A model generated the notes under the pieces. That model worked only from the letters and a program-made list of their open reading frames with translations. It searched no databases and was not told where the DNA came from. A stretch of 64,000 nucleotides of DNA from Umbilicaria muhlenbergii (taxonomy: Eukaryota > Ascomycota > Lecanoromycetes > Umbilicariales > Umbilicariaceae): positions 3,635,341 to 3,699,340 of the forward strand of contig KK106984.1 in the NCBI GenBank assembly GCA_000611775.1, in the 5' to 3' direction. Of this stretch, positions 15,226 through 25,389 are shown one piece after another; the first letter of the stretch is position 1; each line of letters starts with the position of its first letter. A program made the position numbers and the translations under genes.

Positions 15226-16495
15226 ATGGTCTCAGAATAGAGCCGGAAGATGTGCCCTTATCCCATGGACAGTTGTGGCCTGAATACTGGTTAAGACTAC
15301 TAATTGCAGCATCCTCGCTCCCTCATACTAGCCCTCCGACCCCAACTCTCCGAACAAGACAAGCTAGTAAACCCTCTCACCACATCTCACTACACGATTT
15401 CGAAACCAAGAATGCCAGCTCACACAGCCTTGGGTTTGAGCGACGAGGTAGCCAGCTACGTCAGTAAGGCATAGTCGCAGACATACACAGTTCATCCAGC
15501 AGACATACTGTCATTGTTGCAACTGTAGGGTCACAATTGCTGACATTAGACGCTGTCAGCTTTCAACGGCTGCGTATTAGGGCAGGTTTAGGGTTTCAGG
15601 ATTCAAACAGGCACGGCAGAGTCTTGTGGTTAGGTCGTTCCCATGTTTATCTTAGGCAGTTAGTCGTTCCTTATCATTTATTTGCAATAACAATGGCATG
15701 TCATGTCGGAGGGTCATCACATCAAACAAGCTCTTACGTGAAATAAGGGCGTCCTCACTGGGAGAGACAGGTCTTACGCAATCCGCTGCGTGCGGCGTCC
15801 AGTTATCAACTTTCCTCACCGTCTCCGTTCTCTCAGCTAAAGAGTATGAGATATTGAATCTTGTATGCCATGCCGCCGTGTGCCCTATCAGCGCAACAAA
15901 CGGGCGCTACGTTGAAGAGATGATGTACGGAAGCCTGAGAACAAAAACTTTTTGCAAAGGGGAGTGAATTCTTGCGTTTCTCACGTCCAGTGTCCTGAAG
16001 AGCCTAGCACGTCTACCTAAGGCAGGGGGGTGAGGCTGGGCCTGATAAGCAATTCTGGAGTGCAAGTGGTGTCTAAATGGAATTGAAATGATATCTAAAT
16101 AGGCTGAGTCATGTCGTATCCCAGCCCTATACCTCCATCATGAAGTACTTCGGGCACTTGTCAGGCTACCTAGCCCCGTTTGGGCTATTTGGAGCACTAC
16201 TCAATCACATCTAGTCTTTAGTGATATGATTTGCGTGGTTTCTGCAAAGGTGGTGCGAAATTTTTGGCCCCGTTGGTTTGGCTGCTAGCGGATAGTGCGG
16301 TGACGGACATGGGCCTTCCGTTGGATGATTGGTGGGACAGAGGTATATCCTGAAGGATCGTCGTTGGCGGGACTGGATGCTGGTAGACTCATATTGTTTC
16401 CTAGTAATCCCGTATCCTGAGGTCGATGATGATGTGAAAACTATACATCTGGGTTAGGGAAACAACGAGCCCCTTCATGCCATGAGTCGGTCGAG
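15226..16495. other. Intergenic region between convergent genes
   Basis: I see no gene or mobile element in these 1.27 kb. The short open frames at 15171-15467, 15537-15746 and 15698-15967 carry no recognisable domain. Confidence 0.4.
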
Positions 16496-18603
16496 TCAAG
16501 AGTGCGAGCCTTGAAGTGGAAGATCCAGAGCTTTCCACGCAGCTATAGTTTGAAGAACTGAAGCGATCAAGGAAAGGAGTGCGAGGAAGACGCTGACGCT
16601 TCCGAAAATGATCACACCCCAGAAGGTATAGTAGCTGTAGGAGTCCCTTTTATCTCTCCAGAGTCCACGAAAGCCTTTGGGTTTCTTCGAGTCCATGTAT
16701 GCCTTTAGTACTCTTAGCCGATCCTCGTATTCGGGATAGGACGAGTACATGTGGGAGTCGAGGTGGCCCCGGTCCCAGAGGTCACATTTAAGTTGATCAT
16801 TCATATCTGCGCAGAAAAAGCCCTTCCTGGGGCCGGGGCCCTTCTGGTTGAGGTAGTTCTGCATATCGTCGTCCCATCCTATGTCTACTAAGCCAGGATC
16901 CCACGTTTTGTCCCAGGCTTTGAGTGTAGAGCGCCCAAAGAGGGTCATCCACGGCGGTGCAGGAAAGGATCCATAATCGCGGGTTTGAGATTTGGAGTTG
17001 TTTCCGTGAGGACTGCGTCTTAAGAGAAATGTATAAGTGTTTGATATTTGCTCCTGTAGGCTTTCAAGGTCCCGAGGCGACCTATTAAGCATTAAGCCTC
17101 TGGGGCACGCATCATGTCAGAGCCCTCCTCAAGGCTTCCCTTTTACTTACCCGAAGAGAGCATATGGGCCCGCGCGGATGTATTGGCGGTCAATACAGTA
17201 TGAGCGGATAGAAAACCAAGCTACCATTAATTGCCGGTTTTGTACATCAAGTAGCAGGTGTTCATCCCAGTACATTGTCCATTTGATACTGAGCTCGCCG
17301 ATGGCCTTCAGTGTTCTAGTATTGAGATCGTTGACACGGAACGATGCACCCTCTGCACGAGGTATATTCTCAGGAGTGGCCTTTGGTGGAAGTCTTATAG
17401 TCTGCATTGCTTCAACAAAAGACACTTGTAGCAACCTTTCTGTGGTGCTGTAGCTTTCCAGCCCGTTATTCTCGAAAGACATGCGTGCCTTGAAGCAGAT
17501 ATTCGTGAGGTTAGCTGCTTGACATACCAGCCACAAATGGTTTCGATAAGACTCGATCTCAGGTTCTGCAGGCTGAGAAAGAAGTCCGCGGAAGTAGCAG
17601 GACCTTAGAACGTCACCCACGTGAGGCAAGAATCGAGGCAGGCCGCCCCGTGCCTTTGGCAAATGCCTGAGAATTTCGATAAGAATCCTAACCAAGCACT
17701 GTGGTGACACCCATTTCTTCCTATTTAGAAGACCTGCCATTCTTAATCTGTTGCTATATTCTTGTAGATTTATTCCGATGGCACTAATCAACGGCCCGTA
17801 GCTGTAGAGGACGTTGTTGAGGGTAGGATCGATCGCTATTTGATTACTTAGAGCCGCCAAGAGTAGTAGCTGCAAGGTTATTCTCTCGTCTCTTGCACAT
17901 GGATAACGTGCTAGAGGATTAGAATCCCAAGGAGATGAGTTAAGCTCCTCGGGCCATATGAGCTTCCACGAGTCTGCGCCAGGTTTCTCTCCTTCGCGGT
18001 CATCTGTACGTAAGCTATATCAGTATGTGCCGACGCTGATTTCTGGTTCTGGAGTCCTCAATACGCTCTGTTTGAGAGGAGCGACTTGCTTTTCCAACCT
18101 AATTTCCACCCTTTGTCATAGGCCGCTATATCCTCGTCAGACATGACCTCCACCCTTTCCAACACAAATGGCTCGTGTGATCCTCCCAATCCACAGACCG
18201 CAACCTCTTGAAGCGCGGCAGTATCTGCGTTTGCTATCTGAACAGTAGCAGTAGCTTGTCTGAGGACATTGACCGTCTCTTGAAGCAGCCCAATCATCGA
18301 TTGTAGCTTATTGCCAACTAACTCATTTAAAGGAACGTTCACCGGCGGCTGGGGATTCATAGGATAGTCTGCACGGGCTGAAGCGCTTGCCGTTCGGATG
18401 GAGGGCGGAGTGGGAAGTGCTTTACCTATTTCATAGCTATATAACGAGCCAGACGGTAAGGGCGACAGATTGTTGATTCCGACATCTTGATCAGTCGTAA
18501 GAGGTTGATCAAGAATTGCTGCCGGTTGGTCGCCGTGGTCAGAAGTCGAGGGAGATGATGGTCGAGGAAGAAAGCTGTCGAGCTCCACGTCTTGATTAGC
18601 CAT
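16496..18603 (-). CDS. Fungal protein of unknown function with C-terminal membrane anchor
   Basis: Three exons, 18099-18603, 17151-18003 and 16496-17081, give 647 residues. The N-terminal 110 residues are acidic and rich in Pro and Ser, likely disordered. A helical stretch follows (LQSMIGLLQETVNVLRQATA), then a long mixed domain of about 400 residues without a family I can name. The C-terminus has a basic, aromatic segment (GLWRDKRDSYSYYTFWG) leading into one long hydrophobic helix and a short tail. I recall this charged-aromatic-plus-helix ending from several uncharacterised fungal proteins. The joins are in phase 1 and phase 2; the first donor is GTTGGA, weaker than usual, and the second acceptor (TTAATAG) was chosen because it keeps the frame. 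The protein is probably membrane-bound; its role is unknown. Confidence 0.72.
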
Positions 18604-19003
18604 GATACTCTTTGTTGGGAGCCAAGAGGTAGAAGCAGACGTTCATTTACGGCTAGGACATAGCGGCGGAATGAACGCAAAGCGTCGACTGTGCCGCAGA
18701 ATTACTTTCAAAACCAAGGATTGACCCATGATTCCCCTACTATCAACTGCATCACGATCATGGCAAGATTCTAAAGTCGTTGTTGTTGCTGACTGTTGGT
18801 CACTCAGGATGAAGATATCGAACCCTGAGCTACTCTCCTACTTGCTAGCACGTCTTCGTCAAACGGGAGGGTTAAGCCTAAGCGCCATCAGTGCTACTAT
18901 CCCACGCGCATAATCCAACTACCCAACCACTTCGTCTCGTAACTAAAGCAGGCCAGAACGTGACTTATCATTAAAGTTTTTATGTACTACTATATACAAA
19001 TCT
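18604..19003. other. Intergenic region
   Basis: Promoter of the minus-strand gene on the left and the trailer of mcsA on the right. I see nothing else. Confidence 0.4.
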
Positions 19004-20645
19004 CTAAGCCTCCGCCAACTTCAATAACCCTTGCAGATTGATACTCTTGGGTCTCTCAATCGGCAATCCCAACGCCCGGTCCCAAATCAATTGGGCGAGA
19101 GGTCCCAAACCACGACTGACACCAAAAGTGGCGGTGTAGTACAGTGTCTCGTGGAAGCCGTAATGGTGGAAGAGGACGCCGGACGAGGAGTCGACGTTGG
19201 GGTAAGGGTTCTTGGTCTAAAGCAAGATGTTAGCATCTACGACTCTACGCACCGGACTCAGGACATGGGAATTTCTTACCTTGCCATGCTCCTTCAGCAC
19301 ACCTGGTGCGATCTCGGAATTCTTCTTCACGAGCTGGAAGACAGGATCTTTGGCAATTTCGGGTCTCGAGGAGGCAAAGTCCATCAGTGCCTCGAATCGC
19401 GGGTCTGGTTTCCGGAGCACAGCGTGACCGTAGCCAGGGACGACCTGACCCGATTTAAGCGTGCTCCAGAGGTATTCTTTCACGTCCGAGTCGGAGAACT
19501 TTTCGCCGATGTGCGACTGCATCTTCAGGATCCAGCGGAGCACTTCTTGTGCGGCGAGGCTGGGGACTTTTAGTATCCGTTAAGTTAGTCAAGCTTGGAG
19601 GGCAGACTTACCCGTGCAGTGGTCCTGCAAGACCTTGCAGACCGGCGCTGTAGCTAAGGAACGGATCACTCAGGGCGCTGCCAACGAGATGCGTCGCGTG
19701 CGCTGAGACGTTTCCTCCCTCGTGGTCCCCATGTAGGGCAAGATACAACCGTAATAGATCCTGGAAGTTCTCGTTCTCCTTTCCGCCCTTGCCTAGCATA
19801 GCCGCGAAGTTGTACGACCAATCCTGTTCCAAATCAACTTCCGCTGGCAGAGCTCCTCCGCCCCTATATGCGTTCTGGTAGATCTTCGCGGCGATGGTCG
19901 GGAGCTTGGCCAGGAGTGAGATACAATCTTCGTAGGTCGGCTCCCAGTATTCGGCCTTGTTGATACCCTTCTCGTATGCCTTGGCGAAGACGGATTCGTG
20001 GTTTAGCGTCGAGACGGCGCAGGCGAATTGCGTCATTGGGTGCAGGTCTTTCGGGAAGTTATCGAGCATGTCGTTGACGAATTTGGGGAGAGCGGATTTG
20101 TCGGCGAGTTCTCGGGAGAAGGCGCGGACTTGTGAGGTAGATGGAACTTGGCCGGTCAAGAGGAGCCAGAACATGGCCTCAGGAAGCATCTCTGTCCCTG
20201 TGGTGCCCTTGGGCAGCTCCTGTTGGCAGTCTTTGATGGTTTTGCCGTGGAAGCGGATACCCTCGTTCGCGTCGAGAACCGAGCCCTCCCATACCATTGC
20301 CTTTAGGCCTCTATCAACCGGTTAAACATTGCAGGGTAGATGTCACTAGTCGACAATCCTACCTCATGCCCCCAAGGGTATTCTCCACCTTGACCTCTCC
20401 AATGACCTTGTCGGCATGGCTCTTGACTTTCTTTAGGAGCTCTCGTTTGGCCGGGATAGCTTCCTTCAAAGTCGTCTTCAAATCCGGTTCTGAGCTGGAA
20501 GAATAAGGTCTTGTGGAAGAGGCAGCGATCGATCGAACGGTGGCCGACTGGATGGTGCTATTAGCGGTTGTGGACTCAATTAAGGACTTGCACGCACTTG
20601 AAGAGCTCGAAGAGCCCTAGTCGTTACCCGCCTATTTAGAGCCAT
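19004..20645 (-). CDS. mcsA: 2-methylcitrate synthase, mitochondrial
   Basis: Five exons, 20598-20645, 20363-20547, 19612-20310, 19280-19559 and 19004-19216, give 474 residues. The first two exons carry an Arg-rich, acid-free mitochondrial presequence ([16 protein letters not shown]). The body is citrate-synthase fold: [27 protein letters not shown], the catalytic His stretches [13 protein letters not shown] and [15 protein letters not shown], and a C-terminal [13 protein letters not shown]. The [10 protein letters not shown] and [21 protein letters not shown] blocks match what I remember of Aspergillus McsA rather than ordinary CitA. The enzyme joins propionyl-CoA and oxaloacetate in the methylcitrate cycle. 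The acceptor for exon 4 was set at 19560 because it restores the conserved HG-LAAQE join. Its neighbour on the other strand encodes the enzyme that ends the same cycle, which supports the call over plain citrate synthase. Confidence 0.9.
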
Positions 20646-21082
20646 ATTTATAGATGTGAACTGGAGCTGAGACGAAAGCTGTCAAAAAGTCGAACAGACT
20701 CGCAGAAGGTGGAAAGCTACCCAGCTACTGTAAAAGAAAGTGCCGAGGCCGTTGACCCGAAAAGCGTCATCGCCGGCTTCGGACCGTATGCCAAGCACCA
20801 GCCCCAGGCTGTGGGCGCTGATTCCAGTAATGTTCTGAACTTGTAAGCTGCGGATCGTTGTCGACGTGGACTCTACTGTGAGATGGGAGAGCTGTTTGCA
20901 GGGTGTCAGTTCCAAGAGCAATAAGTACGTGGACAACCTCTGATACTCTATCATCGGAAGACTCCAACAGGAAGTTCCATTGCAAACATCGCCTAGCTGA
21001 GACACATTGCTGTGGATGAGGGCTAATTCACTATCTAGCAGCTTGTTCTAACAGGCGATCCAGTGAGTGCACCGAGGTCACA
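20646..21082. promoter_or_regulatory. Shared divergent promoter of mcsA and mclA
   Basis: These 437 bases separate the two start codons of the head-to-head methylcitrate-cycle genes and contain no coding sequence, so both promoters and leaders must fit here. Co-regulation by propionate or by carbon source is an inference from the pathway and the arrangement; I could not identify a specific factor site with confidence. Confidence 0.7.
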
Positions 21083-23167
21083 ATGCTCCGCAACATCGCC
21101 TGTGCCCTACCAAGGCAAGCGCCACGAAGGGTAGCGGCATCAACCATTCGAGCTATTTCTACAACTACGTTAAGATCGATGCCAGCTGGACTTCCGGCCG
21201 TAGATCCTCCAGTATCCTCCGCGCTACTATCTGACTCATATCATCTCCTATCGACAGCCGAAAAGGCAGGCTCTGCGGAAGATGCGCTTTTCCAGCAGCA
21301 GGTGCAAGATGTGAAACAATGGTGGGCTAGCCCTAGGTATGAGGGCATCAAACGGCCATACTCTGCCGAAGATGTGGTCAGCAAGAGGGGGTCATTACAG
21401 CAAACATATCCTAGCTCTCTGATGGCACGGAAGCTGTTCAACTTGTTCAAAGAAAGAGGCGCCAAGGGGGAGCCTGTACACACAAGTCTGTCACCCTGGA
21501 AGGAGAAGTCTGGATATATGGACTAAACTCCCTACAGTGGGCGCCATCGACCCGGTGCAGATGACCCAACAGGCGGCGAACCAAGAAGTCCTCTATATAT
21601 CCGGCTGGGCATGCTCATCCGTCCTCACCAGTACTAATGAAGTATCGCCTGACTTTGGCGATTACCCCTATAATACCGTGCCAAACCAAGTGCAGCGTAT
21701 ATTTAAGGCACAATCAATGCATGATCGGAAACATTGGGATGCAAGAAGGAAAATGACCCCGGAGCAAAGGCGTGATACACCGTACATAGATTACTTCAGA
21801 CCAATAATAGCGGATGGAGATACCGGGTAAGCAGGATCCAAGGATGGGTGAGAAGAAGCAGCTAACAGGGAGTGCAGGCACGGAGGACTATCCGCAGTAT
21901 TGAAACTCGCGAAACTATTCGCAGAGAATGGTGCCGCAGCCGTACACTTTGAGGACCAGCTGCACGGTGGCAAGAAGTGCGGTCATCTGGCCGGAAAGGT
22001 ACTTGTACCTGTGGGAGAGCACATCAACCGTCTGGTAGCTACCAGGTTTCAATGGGACCTTATGGGCTGCGAAAACCTTGTCATCGCCCGAACCGATTCA
22101 GAGAGTGGAAAGCTACTCAGCAGTGCGATCGACGTTCGAGATCATGAGTTTATCCTTGGTGTGAAGGAAGATGCTGAGCCCCTCGCAGAGACTCTACAAG
22201 CAATGGAGCTCGAGGGAGCGACCGGAGCGGAGATAGACAAGTATGAAGCGGACTGGATCAAGAAACACAAGCTTGTAACTTTTGACGAAGGTAAGTCAGT
22301 CACTTTCTGTAGAAGTCGTAAACTAACCGATACTCTACGTTCAGCGGTTGTAGAACACCTCGAATCAGAAGGCGCGGACAAAGCCAAGATAGACGAGTAC
22401 ACCGAGCACGTGAAGCAAAACAGTGACCTACCTCTATCACGACGACGCAGTCTTGCAGCACAGTACACCAAGTCACCCGTCGTTTTCTCCTGGGATATTC
22501 CAAGGACTCGAGAAGGCTTTTACCACTACCGGGCCGGCCTCGCAGCCGCCACCAAACGCGCAATCGAATTCGCTCCTTACGCTGATCTGCTCTGGCTCGA
22601 GACTGCTGATCCCAATGTACAGAAAGCGGGTGGGTTCGCCGGCGAAATCAGGGCCAAGTATCCTGGGAAGCAGTTGGTCTACAATCTCAGCCCGTCCTTC
22701 AATTGGATGGGCCAGGGCTTCGACGAGGCATCGCTGAAGTCGTTTATATGGGATCTTGCTAAGCATGGGTGTGTGCCCACATCTAATGACGTTTGTTGGA
22801 GCTGTGAAAAGTAGGATAGACTGACAATGAATGCAGGTTTGTACTTCAATTGATCTCCCTAGCCGGTCTCCATTCGACCGCTATGATCTCGAACCAGCTT
22901 TCCAAGGAGTTCAAGGCCGATGGTATGCTGGCTTATGTGAACCTCATCCAGAGGCGGGAGAAGGAGCTGGGGGTTGATGTTCTCACGCACCAGAAGTGGA
23001 GCGGGGCCGGCTATATTGATGGGATATTGGGAGCAATTCAGAGCGGAAGTAGTGGGAGCAAGAGTATGGGCGAGGGCAACACCGAGTCAGGTAAGAATAC
23101 CACGAAGTTGAGTCTGTGTTGCTTGTTATGTGTGTACTGACGCTCATGTCTCTGTCCAGGATTCTGA
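21083..23167 (+). CDS. mclA: 2-methylisocitrate lyase, mitochondrial (isocitrate lyase family)
   Basis: Six exons, 21083-21485, 21538-21826, 21878-22290, 22345-22768, 22837-23090 and 23160-23167, give 596 residues. The N-terminus ([20 protein letters not shown]) is an amphipathic, Arg-rich mitochondrial presequence, which cytosolic/glyoxysomal isocitrate lyase lacks. The lyase core shows the active-site loop [15 protein letters not shown], the metal-binding HFEDQLHG stretch, [18 protein letters not shown] and SPSFNW. The enzyme splits 2-methylisocitrate into pyruvate and succinate, the last step of the methylcitrate cycle. All joins are in frame, and the last exon holds only two residues and a stop (..GNTESGF). 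The head-to-head position with mcsA supports methylisocitrate lyase over isocitrate lyase. Confidence 0.92.
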
Positions 23168-23525
23168 AGCTGCCCCTGAACGTATGTATAAAGGACTACC
23201 TTGGAAAAGAAGATGTATATATACCAGTAATAATGATGCACACTCCTCATCGACCGAAAGCCCACTTCAGAGTTCCGAGAGGTTCCGCCGAGCCTTCTGA
23301 ACGAGCATGACCCTCGCAAGTCTCTTAGTATAGCTCGACAACCCCCGCTAGTGCGAAACACAATGGCACAATACCGTGACATTCGCCACTCCACACGCTG
23401 CCCTCCGTAGGATACCAAAACTTACCAGCGACCTTTTCTAAATACCTTCAGCTCAGTACTTCGTACCTCGAACTCGTTCCCTAGACGTATTCCAGTCGAG
23501 ATCTTGAACTCCGAAGTCTGCAAAC
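23168..23525. other. Short intergenic region
   Basis: Trailer of mclA and promoter of the PHD-finger gene. Nothing else is seen. Confidence 0.4.
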
Positions 23526-24684
23526 ATGTCGGCATCTTCAAAGAACGCGCGAAAAGCTGTCTCGGATGAGTCCCCAGAAGTCGTCCGCCACCGCACCATG
23601 ACCGCCCTCCCCGAGTCAAAAGCTCAAGAAAAACCAGCAGCCAAAAATCGTCGACCCCAGCCCCAGGACCCAAAGAAGCTGGCGACCACGTCCGCTTTCC
23701 CCCAAAAAACGCAAGAGACGATTACGGACATGCTATTCGCGACACCCGAGAAACACTCCTTGGCCGCTCGCACTCAAGCTGAAACTCACAAGAATAGCAC
23801 TACCAGTCCAGGTCAACCCGAGCACCCCTATCATCAAGCCTCCCTCCGAGACCCCGATGAATATCTCGAGATACTAGCTCGTGTTAGCAAACTTCGTCCG
23901 CTTTTATATTGTATATGCCGTCGTCCGGAAGGTGAGGCCGCGATGGTAGAATGTAGCAACGAGGATGAGTGTTCGATTCAATGGTACCACGCTCTATGTG
24001 TTGGCATGACGGTCTTGCCAGGGCCGGGTGGTGAGTTGAGATCTCCGTCGAAGTAATGTATCAGTGAATGGTGGCTAATGTTGTTATTGCTCAGACAATT
24101 GGTTCTGCGAGCGCTGTCAGGAGCGAAAGATTGGGAGGCTGGCCGAGCCGGGCGAGTCAGGCCCGAAAAAGCCTGCAGAATTAGTGCTCTTCGACCCCAA
24201 TTCGCAGCGTCGCGCCGACCCCGTCTCAAGCACTGCCGAGGCCCTCCCTGGTTCGCGTCAAAACCTCATCTCTCTAGATGCTCCGCCTCCTGCCTCAGCC
24301 CACCGTGCTGTTGCCCCTCCAATATATTACCCTCCCGGCGCCGATTTCCGAAAACCATGGTCGAAAGAGGAGCGTGATTTGGTTCAGGTCTTGTTCGAAG
24401 AAGTCACCGCGGAAGGTATGACGAGAGGGGAGAAGAGGTACGAGGAGATTGCCAGGAGGCTGGCAGAGCGCTATGGGTTTGAGGGGAGGACGGCGGCGGG
24501 GGTGAGATGTCACTGTGCTAGGCTTCGCAGTGCCGCCAGCGGGGTTGGTGAGGGGGGTATGAAGGGGGGGAGTGTGGTGGCGGGGGTCGCCGAGGCGAGT
24601 GAGAGGGCGCGGGGGAAGAAGCGGGCTGAGGAGGGCGAGGAGGATGACGGAGATGATGAACAGGAAATGAATGAGGGGGTGTGA
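23526..24684 (+). CDS. PHD-finger and SANT/Myb-like nuclear protein
   Basis: Two exons, 23526-24030 and 24095-24684, give 364 residues. The first 125 residues are basic and Pro/Ser-rich. A PHD-type zinc finger follows (about 133-180): CIC..P.....MVECSNEDECSIQWYHALCVG, then across the intron NWFCERCQ, which supplies the last CxxC. Residues about 250-310 form a SANT/Myb-like helix bundle (KPWSKEERDLVQVLFEEV ... RYEEIARRLAERYG). The C-terminus is basic and then very acidic (EEGEEDDGDDEQE). PHD fingers usually read histone H3 tails, so a chromatin role is likely. The 64-bp intron splits the finger in phase 1. I do not recognise a specific ortholog. Confidence 0.85.
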
Positions 24685-25389
24685 TAGCTGGTAGCATGCA
24701 ATGGAGACCTCCAGGGGTACATCTCGGCATACACATGCATGAACAAAATGGACTTTACGGAGTCCGTAAAGCGCAGCCCTGTGAACATTTGGATGGCCAG
24801 GCTGCAACATCAAAGTAAGTCGTAGTCATACGAGGAGGCCCCTAACATCATGACAGTGTAGAAATCTTCACGAGGATCAAGTGCGCAGATACTAGAAGTT
24901 GGAGTGGTTGAGCCCCATTAGATGCTGCAGAGGATCGCCCTGCTTCAAACCTGCCACTTCCGGAGTGGTTCGAAAGTGCGCCCGTAGGGCTGAGGAGCCA
25001 TGCTTGGCGGAAGAAGAACCTTGGAAGTCGGACCAACTCGATGGGGTAAAGCGCACGCATGTGCCAAAGTCTCAGGCCGAGAAATTCTAATTCGGATTCT
25101 TGCAAAAATCTCCCCGTCAGCACCGCAGCGAGCTGAGAGTTGCTGGACTTCTCTCCTTTCTCCCACTGGGAGCGCATCGTTATTTTCATACACCTCATAC
25201 TAGAGCAATACTAATATCGACGCTTTACACAAGCGCTGCATTGTTCTTCCAAGTCCAGCAGCGGTCCCCAGGGACATCTGTCTTGTCGATCGTGCCGCCC
25301 TCAACCCTTTAACGTCTTCTACCAACAGTCGGCGGAAATACGCCGTCAAAGGCGACGCGTTAATACCCTAAGGCATCTGGCCCACGAGA
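24685..25389. other. Intergenic region with a 19-bp palindrome
   Basis: No gene seen. A 19-bp inverted repeat, CTTTACGGA-G-TCCGTAAAG, lies at 24753-24771, just after the PHD gene; its centre is CGGAGTCCG, the CGG-N3-CCG form bound by some Zn2Cys6 factors. The right part is the probable promoter of the EF3-family gene. Confidence 0.5.

Noticed and set aside
15540-15610. TTAGGG-containing stretch as a possible internal telomere repeat
   Set aside because: Only one TTAGGGTTT-like word is present, with no tandem array.
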